Source: Cyanobacteria bacterium bin.51 (GTDB lineage: Bacteria; Cyanobacteriota; Cyanobacteriia; PCC-6307; Cyanobiaceae). From it: 39,903 nt of DNA. The first letter of the stretch is position 1, and each line of letters opens with the position of its first letter. The stretch lies in assembly GCA_013203655.1 (NCBI GenBank), contig JABMPN010000062.1:1-39903 (forward strand), read 5' to 3'. Of this stretch, positions 21,002 through 28,192 are shown piece by piece. The notes under the pieces are model-generated. The model was not told where the DNA came from and did not search any database. It saw nothing but the letters and a program-made list of their open reading frames with translations. The position numbers and the translations under genes are program-made.

Positions 21002-21744
21002 GCGCCCCTGTCCATGGGTAACAGGATCACTCCGATGGTGCGCACGATGATCGTGAGATCGAGCCAAAAGGTCTGGCGTCTGGCGTAGCTGACGTCAAGC
21101 CTGACCCGTCTCGGGTAGGAGAGGTTGTTGCGACCGGACACCTGCCAGAGGCCGCTGAGGCCGGGACGGACCGCCAGCACCGCGTCCATCTGGTCTCCAT
21201 AGCGTTCGAGCTCGGCCCTGACGATCGGCCGGGGGCCGACCACACTCATCTGTCCCCTGAGCACGTTGAGGAACTGGGGAAGTTCATCAAGGCTTGAGCG
21301 GCGCAGGAACCTGCCTATGGGAGTGATGCGTGGATCGGCCTTGAGTTTGAAGTCTTTTTTGAATTCGGCGGAAAGTCCGGGGGATTGCTCGAGGAGGGTG
21401 TGCAGGATGCGATTGGCGTCCGGACGCATGGTTCGGAATTTGATGCAGCCGAACTCCCTGTAACTGCGCCCGACCCGCCGCTGCACGTAGAACACCGGCC
21501 CCGGTGAGCTGAGTTTGACCAGGACGGCCAACAGCAGGAACAGGGGGCTGCCCAGCCCAAGCACCGCAAGAGACAACAACAGATCGCCTGTTCGCTTGAT
21601 GACCCTCGAGCGCTTTGACTGTGCCTCGATCAGCGCGTGGGCCGGGACAACAGCACGGCCTGACGGCTCGGTGGCGGGCGCGGCCGGCGTTGGATTCAGG
21701 GCTGAGCGGACCAACGGGGTGTAAGGGGTGGACGTTGTCAACAT
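20995..21744 (-). CDS. Bacterial sugar transferase (undecaprenyl-phosphate glycosylphosphotransferase)
   Basis: A 249-residue member of the family that loads the first sugar phosphate on undecaprenyl phosphate for exopolysaccharide or O-antigen. One hydrophobic segment (about 50-78) precedes the cytoplasmic catalytic part. The block KFRTMRPDAN, then RSSLDELPQFLNVLRG and MSVVGPRP, then RPGLSGLWQVSGRN is diagnostic. It lacks the four-helix N-terminal domain of full-length WbaP-type enzymes, so it is the short, monotopic type. The start is ATG 21744; the frame is open to 21873. Together with the GT4 gene upstream it suggests a small surface-polysaccharide locus; the sugar cannot be told. Confidence 0.9.
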
Positions 21745-21806
21745 GGCCACCACCCCAGAGGATTGGTCGCGCGGGTTCGGCCGGAGTGGATTGGGTTGGT
21801 GAATGG

Positions 21807-21825
21807 CTACATGTTTTCCTACATG
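21807..21825 (-). promoter_or_regulatory. Direct repeat CATGTAG upstream of the sugar transferase
   Basis: On the minus strand CATGTAG occurs twice, separated by GAAAA, 63-81 bases before ATG 21744. The 12-base period fits a regulator site or overlap with a promoter, and the region is the most AT-rich of the gap. No clear -35/-10 pair could be fixed. Confidence 0.3.
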
Positions 21826-21850
21826 CTCAAACTGTAAAAATCGTTTGCCG

Positions 21851-21869
21851 CTTTCACCAGCGGTGAAGG
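21851..21869 (-). terminator. Possible terminator after the GT4 gene
   Basis: An 8-bp stem (one G-T pair) with a 3-base loop lies 27 bases after the glycosyltransferase stop. On the minus strand it is followed, after about 10 bases, by TTTTT. The distance from stem to T run is long for an intrinsic terminator, so this is tentative. Confidence 0.35.
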
Positions 21870-21895
21870 TCACTCAGGCCAGAGGCACAGAGGCT

Positions 21896-23089
21896 TCAAG
21901 TCAGGGGAAAAGGCAGGGCGGTGCGGTTACTGCCTTGGTCTTCAACATGCTGGTCCCAGTAACGCTCCAGCAGGATCGACAGTCGGTCGCAGAAGCGCTC
22001 AGGGCTGAATTGGGCGGCCCAGCGGTGCTGTTCTTCTGCTGGCAGCCGCTTCCAGAGCTGTCCCTCCTCGAAGAAAGACAGGGCCTCTACGAGCGCCTTG
22101 CTGGTCTGTTGGCCAAACAGCAGTCCGGTCGGCTGTTCGGCGCCGCTGGCCAGGCAGCGAACGCTGTCGAGCAGTCCGCCTTGTCCCAGGGCAATGACCG
22201 GGGCGCCGGCGGCCATGGCTTCCACTGCGGCGATGCCGAAATCTTCCAGCCCGCCATAGACATAGGCACGACAGCGACCCATCAGTTCGTTCACCTGCTC
22301 GGCGGAGCGATGGCCCAGAAAGGTCACGGTGGGGCCAGCCATGGCCTCAAGTCGCCGTCGCTCCGGCCCCTCACCGACAACGGTCAAGGGAAGTCCGCTG
22401 CGGTTGAATGCCTGGACCACCAGGTCGACGCGCTTGTAGGGCACCAAGCGGCAGACCGAGAGGTAGAACTCCTCCCGTGGCAGGTCCCAGCGGAATCGCT
22501 CCACATTCACCGGGGGGTGGAGCACCTCGGACGAGCGCCCCCAGCAGCGCTGGATCCGCCTGGCAGTGAATCGCGAGTTGGCGATCAACCGGTTCGGGCG
22601 CCGACTGCTGATCACATCCCACTGGCGCAACTGGTGCAGTTGCCAGCGCACCCAGGGACCAAGCGGGCCGCGGGCCACCGCCGAACCCGCCAGGTAGGCG
22701 TGCATCTGGTCCCAGGCGTAGCGCACCGGCGTGTGCACATAGCTGATGTGCAGCTGGTCCGGCGCGGTGAGGATCCCCTTGGCCACCAGATGGCTGCTGC
22801 TGATTACCAGGGGGTAGCCAGAGAGGTCGAGCTGCTCGATCGCCAGCGGCAGCAAGGGCAGGTACTGCTGCACATGGCTGCTGCCCCAGGGCAGGCGCTG
22901 TACGAAGGAGGTCCGGATCCGGCGGCCAGCCAGCCAGCTTTCAGGCCTGCGGCTCTCCCCATCCACCAGGGCGAACAGCTGGGGGTGGAGCAGTTGGTCC
23001 AGCTCCCGCACAACCTGTTCTGCGCCTCCCACCGAACGGGGTGTGAACCATTCATGGACAAGGGCGATGGAGCTGGGCAGGGCAGGCAT
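21896..23089 (-). CDS. GT4-family glycosyltransferase
   Basis: A 397-residue retaining glycosyltransferase of GT-B fold. The N-terminus IALVHEWFTPRSVGGAE is the typical acceptor-side loop, HTPVRYAWDQ is common in polysaccharide mannosyl- and related transferases, and the C-terminal half has VCRLVPYKRVDLVVQAF, then YGGLEDFGIAAVEAMAAG, the nucleotide-sugar block with the conserved E(x7)E pattern. Donor and acceptor are not predictable here. It ends 151 bases before the sugar transferase start on the same strand, and the two probably act in the same glycan pathway. Confidence 0.9.
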   Translation of the reverse strand: MPALPSSIALVHEWFTPRSVGGAEQVVRELDQLLHPQLFALVDGESRRPESWLAGRRIRTSFVQRLPWGSSHVQQYLPLLPLAIEQLDLSGYPLVISSSHLVAKGILTAPDQLHISYVHTPVRYAWDQMHAYLAGSAVARGPLGPWVRWQLHQLRQWDVISSRRPNRLIANSRFTARRIQRCWGRSSEVLHPPVNVERFRWDLPREEFYLSVCRLVPYKRVDLVVQAFNRSGLPLTVVGEGPERRRLEAMAGPTVTFLGHRSAEQVNELMGRCRAYVYGGLEDFGIAAVEAMAAGAPVIALGQGGLLDSVRCLASGAEQPTGLLFGQQTSKALVEALSFFEEGQLWKRLPAEEQHRWAAQFSPERFCDRLSILLERYWDQHVEDQGSNRTALPFPLT

Positions 23090-23194
23090 TTCGGCACCGT
23101 AGATGGCGCCGGAAGGGCGCGCACGTCACGAATGCTCTCAGCTGATTGCGTTCCTGCTCCTTGATCCGGATGCTGAACGCAGCTCGTGCCCACC

Positions 23195-23437
23195 ATGGCG
23201 ATTCGCGAACTCCTGGAGGATGCCCTCGATGAACCATCGATCGGCCTGACCAGCTGCTTCAGCTGGCATGCCACCTCGGTCGGCATCGCCGCCCTCTGGC
23301 TGGCCGGCAAGGCTCCCGCCCAACCTCCATTCGAGGAGGCCCTGCAGGAAGGCCTGCAGGTGGGCCTGGATCTCAGCCGTGAAGAAAGGGAATTTCATCA
23401 GATCCCCAAGGGTCTGGTGCTGCTGTTCCATTCCTGA
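23195..23437 (+). CDS. Small hypothetical protein, 80 aa
   Basis: I do not recognise a family. From ATG 23195 the 80-residue protein begins MAIRELLEDALDEPS, is mixed helical and mildly acidic, and contains a central Ala/Leu-rich segment (SVGIAALWLAGKAP) too short and weak to be a sure membrane helix. The amino acid mix, with several conserved-looking aromatics, suggests a real gene. GTG 23186 is an alternative start. It is divergent from the glycosyltransferase and 70 bases before the next gene. Confidence 0.6.
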   Translation: MAIRELLEDALDEPSIGLTSCFSWHATSVGIAALWLAGKAPAQPPFEEALQEGLQVGLDLSREEREFHQIPKGLVLLFHS

Positions 23438-23507
23438 AGTCCCGCCGGCCATAACGGCCTCGCCGCGCGGGGATGGAAGACTGAGCCGTCTTGAGTGGCT
23501 GCAGACC

Positions 23508-23798
23508 ATGGCGGACCGCAACGAGAGCCCAGGGCCTGACAACACCCAACCGACAGCGGCCCCTCCAGCGGCCACCCCTCCAGCCCGGGTCTCCATCTGG
23601 ATGAGCAAGCCCTGGTGGTGCCAGCCCTGGACGATCCTGACCACGGGCATCGGCATCAGTGGCTCGAGCTGGCTGCTGCTCCAGCGTTGGTGGATCACCC
23701 TGCCTGTGGTGCTGGCCGTTCTGGTCTGGTGGTGGTTGTTCCTTGTCCTGGTGCCCGCAGGGGCTGAAGCAGAGGCGCCTTCAGAACCGACCGAGTGA
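23508..23798 (+). CDS. Small two-helix membrane protein (DUF6737-like)
   Basis: A 96-residue protein. A Pro/Ala-rich N-terminus (1-30) is followed by MSKPWWCQPWTILTTG, a tryptophan-rich motif I associate with a small family of cyanobacteria and plastids (DUF6737, from memory). Two hydrophobic segments (about 43-60 and 65-82) have a WW pair between and after them. No function is known to me. The start is ATG 23508; an open frame further upstream overlaps the preceding gene and is rejected. Confidence 0.72.
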   Translation: MADRNESPGPDNTQPTAAPPAATPPARVSIWMSKPWWCQPWTILTTGIGISGSSWLLLQRWWITLPVVLAVLVWWWLFLVLVPAGAEAEAPSEPTE

Positions 23799-23894
23799 GT
23801 TGGTGGCCATTCCAACAACACAGCATCGACCGATTCGCTTCAGTAGGGTGGTGGGAATTAATGAGCCCTTCAGGAACCGGTTCGATTCGCTGTA

Positions 23895-23962
23895 GCCACG
23901 GCCCTCCAATTGCCACCGCCCTCCCATTGCCACGGCCCTCCCATTGCCACTGCCCTCGCTAT
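23895..23962 (+). repeat. 17-bp tandem repeat, about four copies
   Basis: Units start at 23895, 23912, 23929 and 23946 with consensus GCCACGGCCCTCCCATT. The first three differ at two positions and the fourth is degenerate. It lies in the 223-base gap between the DUF6737-like gene and the next small gene; nothing else in that gap is convincing. Confidence 0.85.
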
Positions 23963-24021
23963 CTCCAAATCGTTCTTGAGTTTTTTTCGAGCTGTTTTCA
24001 GACATTCGTGAGCCATCACCC

Positions 24022-24243
24022 ATGAGCTATGAGCCCGGTACCAGTGAGTGCCGATTGTTGATCGACAGCAAGGCCCAGATCGAAACGGTGCTGGCCAATC
24101 TCTCTCGATTGGAGAACACCGACCACATCAGGCTGCAGTTGCTTGCCGTCTACAACCAGCTGGAGGGGTTGCACGACCTCAGGCGCTCCAAGCTTCCTGT
24201 GTCCTCTGCTTCTGCAGGGGGCGACACGGATGGAAACGTCTGA
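24022..24243 (+). CDS. Small hypothetical protein, 73 aa
   Basis: A 73-residue predicted helical protein beginning MSYEPGTSECRLLIDS and containing LANLSRLENTDHIRLQLLA, a regular amphipathic pattern that could be a short coiled coil. The last 15 residues are low complexity. No family recognised and no clear ribosome site. Its 3' end overlaps the convergent minus gene by 65 bases, which lowers confidence in one of the two ends. Confidence 0.5.
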   Translation: MSYEPGTSECRLLIDSKAQIETVLANLSRLENTDHIRLQLLAVYNQLEGLHDLRRSKLPVSSASAGGDTDGNV

Positions 24244-24619
24244 GGAAGGCTTCCATGGGCATCGGGCCGCAGCGACGTTTCCAGCCCGGAACTTCCAGCT
24301 CTCGCCCCCAGGCGGAAATTCTCAGGGGCCATGTCCCTCCCGGTCGGTAGACGATCAAGTAGCGGAAGTCGCACTCGGCGCAATCCACAGGCGAGGGCAC
24401 AGGCTCTCCCTGGCGCTGGCAGCGCAGGAACCCGGCCACCAAGCCTGCCGCCCCCAAGTCCATGGCGGCACTATCGGTTGAAGCGGCGGCCAGCCGCAGG
24501 GCCGCCGCCGCCGGATAGCCCCCTTCACCGAGATAGAGATGGAGCGGTGCCCAGTCTGGAAAGCCAAGAAAGGAGAAGACGGCACGGGTAGCCACGGCAG
24601 TGAACAAACGGTGAATCAC
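24179..24619 (-). CDS. Hypothetical protein, 146 aa
   Basis: Starts at GTG 24619. The protein has a plausible composition for a folded domain: FSFLGFPDWAPLHLYLGEGGYP, an Ala/Leu-rich helix, then CAECDFRYLIVYRPGGTWP with a CxxC pair. The two cysteines could bind metal or form a disulfide. The last 20 residues overlap the plus-strand 73-aa gene. I know no function, and it could be a chance frame, though its aromatic-rich blocks argue against that. Confidence 0.5.
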   Translation of the reverse strand: MIHRLFTAVATRAVFSFLGFPDWAPLHLYLGEGGYPAAAALRLAAASTDSAAMDLGAAGLVAGFLRCQRQGEPVPSPVDCAECDFRYLIVYRPGGTWPLRISAWGRELEVPGWKRRCGPMPMEAFLRRFHPCRPLQKQRTQEAWSA

Positions 24620-24645
24620 CCCGTCAGTGCCCCCTGCGTATCAAT

Positions 24646-25176
24646 TTGGTGCTTCCCTTCGCTCCTGTCCCGCTGGTGGTGGTCCGCCTGATGGCTGCAC
24701 TGCTCACGGCCTGTGCCGTGAGTGGATCGGTTCCTGCCGACCTCGGCAGCCTGCTTCGGGTGGGCCAGCCGATCGTTGAGGCCGATCGTGACCTGCGGGC
24801 CAAGGGCTGGAGTCCGGCGCCTGAGCGTCGACCCGATGCCCTCGACCGCGAGCGTGCTGGCAACGACCTGGCCAGCCTCAGCGCCTGCTCCGGTGGCGCC
24901 TGGGGCTATTGCCGCTACGACTACCGCCGCTACGGCCACGAAGACAGCCGCGATGGGCATGGTCCTGATGGGCATCGGCGCCAGAGCCAACTGGTTGTGA
25001 TTACCTCCACGGCTGGCCCTGAGCTGGACACCCGGCCAAAACAAACGACCCCGCCCCTGCTGCCAGAGGGCACGGCCATGGTGGTGCGATGGAGCGACGA
25101 AGGCCCCCAGGGAGGGCGCTGGGGGCTTTGCCAGCAGGCAGTAGATCAGCAGCTGCTGCCCTGCGAGGGACCCTGA
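24646..25176 (+). CDS. Hypothetical exported protein, possible lipoprotein
   Basis: A 176-residue frame starting at TTG 24646 (GTG 24649 is next). The N-terminus is hydrophobic and ends in LLTAC at about residues 19-23, which resembles a lipobox, so the mature protein may be a lipoprotein starting at Cys23. The rest is Arg/Asp/Gly-rich, with CSGGAWGYCRYDYRRYG and a C-terminal domain containing two further cysteines. No family recognised. It is divergent from the previous gene with only 26 bases between the starts. Confidence 0.5.
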   Translation: MVLPFAPVPLVVVRLMAALLTACAVSGSVPADLGSLLRVGQPIVEADRDLRAKGWSPAPERRPDALDRERAGNDLASLSACSGGAWGYCRYDYRRYGHEDSRDGHGPDGHRRQSQLVVITSTAGPELDTRPKQTTPPLLPEGTAMVVRWSDEGPQGGRWGLCQQAVDQQLLPCEGP

Positions 25177-25238
25177 TCCAGTTGTCTCGTTGATCGAGAT
25201 GTCTCACCGATAACGTTGCTGTCTCTGCCCCGTACCGG

Positions 25239-25349
25239 ATGGATCTCAAGAACGACAAGCGACCACCCTGGTTGAACTGGCTCTTCCTGCTGATCTTTCT
25301 TTGGAGTAGCTGGCAATTGGCGGGGTTCTGGTTCCAGCAACTCGGCTGA
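25239..25349 (+). CDS. Candidate 36-aa single-helix membrane protein
   Basis: ATG 25239 to TGA 25349 encodes a charged head (MDLKNDKRPP) followed by one Trp/Leu/Phe-rich helix (about 11-32) and a short polar tail. The composition is that of a real small membrane protein, comparable in size to photosystem or cytochrome accessory subunits, but I do not recognise it. It fills a gap of 200 bases otherwise without genes. No strong ribosome site precedes it. Confidence 0.5.
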   Translation: MDLKNDKRPPWLNWLFLLIFLWSSWQLAGFWFQQLG

Positions 25350-25376
25350 TCAACACCTCAGCAGGAAGGCAACCTG

Positions 25377-25721
25377 TCAGCAAGGAGGACCTGGTGGCGT
25401 GGATCCAGGTTCATCGCCGTTCTCCAGGGCCTGAGCTAATTGCCCCAGCAGCACCGAGGCAGCCTCAGGGCGGCTGAGGCCATGGGCAGAGGCGGCTTCC
25501 ACCCACTGCTGGCAACGGTTGATCAAGTCCCGAAGGCCAGCGGCTTCACCGCGCAGGGCGTCGAAAGCCTTGGTCAGTTCCAGCTGGCCGGGGCCTTCTG
25601 CCATGCCACTGACGATGTACTGACGACCATCGCTGCCGGAATAGATCAAGGAACCAGCCGGCCCGCGCAGTGGGGCCGTGGCTGGAATGGCGGGGCGATC
25701 GGCGGAATCAGACTCGGCCAT
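25377..25721 (-). CDS. Hypothetical protein, 114 aa, downstream of ppk2
   Basis: A 114-residue acidic soluble protein. It contains SGSDGRQYIVSG, then a helix-rich part (LTKAFDALRGEAAGLRDLINRCQQW) and a Pro/Gly-rich end. No family is recognised. Its ATG lies one base after the ppk2 stop, so translation is probably coupled to the end of ppk2. The premature stop in ppk2 could therefore reduce its expression by polarity. Confidence 0.65.
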   Translation of the reverse strand: MAESDSADRPAIPATAPLRGPAGSLIYSGSDGRQYIVSGMAEGPGQLELTKAFDALRGEAAGLRDLINRCQQWVEAASAHGLSRPEAASVLLGQLAQALENGDEPGSTPPGPPC

Positions 25722-25722
25722 A

Positions 25723-26664
25723 TCAGGGATAGGCGTTGGGAACGTAAAACTGCTCGTTCATCGGTGGACGCTGGTAGTCGCCCCCACTCTTGCGGGGCGG
25801 CAGCTCGATGGCCTCAGGGGTCATGTCTTCATAGGGGACCTTGCTGAGCAGGTGGCGAATGCAGTTGAGGCGTGCGCGACGCTTGTCATCAGCTTCAACG
25901 GTGAACCAAGGAGCTTCGGGAATGTTGGTGTGGGCAAACATCTGGTCCTTGGCTTTGGAGAATTCCAGCCAGCGATCCCTCGACTCAAGATCCATCGGGC
26001 TCAACTTCCAGCGGCGGGCTGGGTCGTCAATCCGCGATTGAAAACGCAGTTCCTGCTCTTCATCACTGACAGAGAACCAGTATTTGAGAAGAACGATGCC
26101 TGAATCGACCAGCATTCTCTCGAATTCCGGACAGGATTTCATGAATTGTTCAACCTGCTCTTCTGTGCAGAATCCCATCACCCGCTCAACGCCAGCACGG
26201 TTGTACCAGCTTCGATCGAAGAGAACCATTTCACCGGCTGAGAGGAAATTCTCAACGTAGCGCTGAAAATACCATTATGTCTTCTGCTGATCCGATGGAG
26301 TGCCAAGGGCAACAACTTTGCAGCCCCGGGGGTTCATCGGTTCGGTGATCCGTTTGATCGTGCCCCCTTTCCCGGCCGCATCGCGGCCCTCGAACAGCAG
26401 GATCATGCGAAAGCCGGTGTGCTTGATCCAGTACTGCATCTTCACCAACTCGACTTGGAGACGCTCAAGTTCTTTCTCATAGAACTTCTTGGAGAGTTTC
26501 TCCTGTCGGCCGTTTGATGGTCCTTCCTCGATATCATCCAGCAGGGCCGAAGGGTGATAACGGTCGTTGAGAACAAGGCCGGCCAGCGCTGCAGCGGTGC
26601 TGGACGGCTCGGCGGATCCCCCCTTCTTTCCCTTGGACTTTTTGTGGTGTTTGCCCTTACCCAT
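25723..26664 (-). pseudogene. ppk2: Polyphosphate kinase 2 gene with one in-frame TAA
   Basis: The two parts together are a full class I PPK2 of 313 positions, the family that moves phosphate between polyphosphate and nucleotides. Part one has the Lys-rich head, then FEGRDAAGKGGT (Walker A, about 92-102). Codon 130 (26275-26277) is TAA. Reading continues in the same frame with WYFQRYVENFLSAGE and VLFDRSWYNRAGVER (Walker B and lid) to a normal C-terminus. PPK2 commonly has a Gln or similar residue at this point, so a single C to T change of CAA would explain the stop. Nothing else is damaged, so the event is recent, a sequencing error, or a read-through case. It lies 19 bases after the histidine kinase gene. 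Confidence 0.88.
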
Positions 26665-26683
26665 CGAATCAGTCCTGATTGGT

Positions 26684-28189
26684 TCAGTTTGGCCCACCTT
26701 TAAGCGGCCTCTTGGTCCTTGACGGCTCAATTGATACCGATTTCAAGCCTCCTGGCGCTTTGCCGTCGGCGGGCAGGTCGATCGAGTGGCCGGTGAGGCT
26801 GACGCAAAAGCCCTGCTCCGCGCTGCCGCTTGGCCTTGGACCCTGGGGCGGCTCAAGGGAGCCTTCAGGGGAATGGTTGGCGATAGGTTCAGCAAAAGGT
26901 TCAGGCCCGCCCGGCAAGGCGCCGAACCCCAGCTTCAGCTCGTCGCCATGGGCGCGGGCCACCCGTTGGGCGATCGCCAGACCCAATCCACAGTGACCAT
27001 GGCCGCCACGGGCCACGTCAAGGCGCTGAAAAGGCATCAGAGCCTGGGAACGCTGGTCTTCGGCGATACCGGGCCCCCTGTCCCAGATCTGCAACTCGAA
27101 GCCATCCTTCTGCCAGGGGAGCAGGCGCAGAAGCACCGGCGGTTGGCCATAGCTGAGAGCATTGTCGACGAGATTGGCGACGGCCCGGCCCAGGGCAATG
27201 GGCTGAATCGAGGCCGTAACGGCGGCCAGATCCAGGTCGAGGGGCTGGCCGTCGTAGCGGGCCGCCAACTCGGCGATGACTTCGTGCAGGGGAACCTCCA
27301 CGGCCGGCTCGCTGCTGCCGCCACCGGCAAACAACAGGAACTGGCCGGTGATGCGCTCAAGATCATCCAGGTCTGCTTCCGCCTTGCCACGCCCCTCGGC
27401 CGTCAGTCCTGCCGCCGGCAGCAAAGACAGCCGCAAACGCAGGCGTGTCAGGGGCGTCTTGATGTCGTGGGCAATGCCGGCCAGCATCGTGGCTCGCTCC
27501 TGCTCACTGTTGGAGAGGCGCTCGAGCATGGCATTGAAGTGGCGAGCCAGGCGCCGCACCTCCGGAGCCCCACGCTGGGGCAGGGGGTTGGGCTCGCGGA
27601 CCAGGCCGACGCGGCCGAGGGCTTGCTGGAGTTGCCGCAGCGGCCTTTGCACCTCCAGCAAAAGGAACAGGGCGCCGGCCACGACGCTGCCGCTGATCAG
27701 CGAAAGGGTGGCGAGCAATGGGTCGGGCGGCCAGCCCAGCTGGGGCCGGATTCCTGCGTAGAGCCAGACCGGCTCCAGCGGCGAAGCCAGTTCGATCCAG
27801 ACGCCCCGGGCCGAGCCGTGGGTGGGAACGACCTGGGGGCAGCGCGGCAAGCGGCGACAGAGTTCGAGCTTCAGTTGCGCCGCCTGCCGGTTGAGGGTGT
27901 TGTCGGAGTTGCGGCCGAGAAAGCCGCGTTGTTGGTCTGCAGCTGGTGGGGTGCCCACCCCCAGCTGCAGACCACTGAGCTGGGAGACGGCAGCGGGCGG
28001 AAAGCGTTCCAGGGCCAGTTCGGAGAGGCGCAGGTTGAGGGCCACCTGGGGGCCCATCTGTGCCACTTGGGCCTGGCCGATCCGGGCCCCCAGCAGGGCT
28101 TGGAGCACCACGAGACTGAAAGCCCAGCCAGCCAGAAAAAACACCCTCAATCGCAGCCACAGGGCCACAGGGCGAAAGGAGGACGCCAT
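26684..28189 (-). CDS. Sensor histidine kinase
   Basis: A 501-residue EnvZ-like membrane kinase: transmembrane helices at about 10-34 and 157-180 flank a periplasmic sensor of about 120 residues. HAMP-type linker follows (about 180-230), then the H box GIAHDIKTPLTRLRLRL with His241, the N box AVANLVDNALSYG (336-348), G1 DRGPGIAED and G2 GLGLAIAQR. An unusual Pro/Gly-rich insert (about 423-458) separates the G2 region from the last strand GFCVSL, and about 35 further residues form a tail. Three bases separate it from the regulator gene upstream, so they are partners. The signal is unknown. Confidence 0.93.
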   Translation of the reverse strand: MASSFRPVALWLRLRVFFLAGWAFSLVVLQALLGARIGQAQVAQMGPQVALNLRLSELALERFPPAAVSQLSGLQLGVGTPPAADQQRGFLGRNSDNTLNRQAAQLKLELCRRLPRCPQVVPTHGSARGVWIELASPLEPVWLYAGIRPQLGWPPDPLLATLSLISGSVVAGALFLLLEVQRPLRQLQQALGRVGLVREPNPLPQRGAPEVRRLARHFNAMLERLSNSEQERATMLAGIAHDIKTPLTRLRLRLSLLPAAGLTAEGRGKAEADLDDLERITGQFLLFAGGGSSEPAVEVPLHEVIAELAARYDGQPLDLDLAAVTASIQPIALGRAVANLVDNALSYGQPPVLLRLLPWQKDGFELQIWDRGPGIAEDQRSQALMPFQRLDVARGGHGHCGLGLAIAQRVARAHGDELKLGFGALPGGPEPFAEPIANHSPEGSLEPPQGPRPSGSAEQGFCVSLTGHSIDLPADGKAPGGLKSVSIEPSRTKRPLKGGPN

Positions 28190-28192
28190 GGA

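Noticed and set aside
21803-23164. 453-codon plus-strand frame
   Set aside because: Antisense to the GT4 glycosyltransferase, which is clearly conserved.
23895-23962. Tandem repeat as a CRISPR array
   Set aside because: Copies are directly adjacent with no spacers and there are no cas genes in the window.
26275-26277. Stop recoding to selenocysteine or pyrrolysine in ppk2
   Set aside because: The codon is TAA, which is not used for Sec (TGA) or Pyl (TAG), and the position is not a catalytic one.
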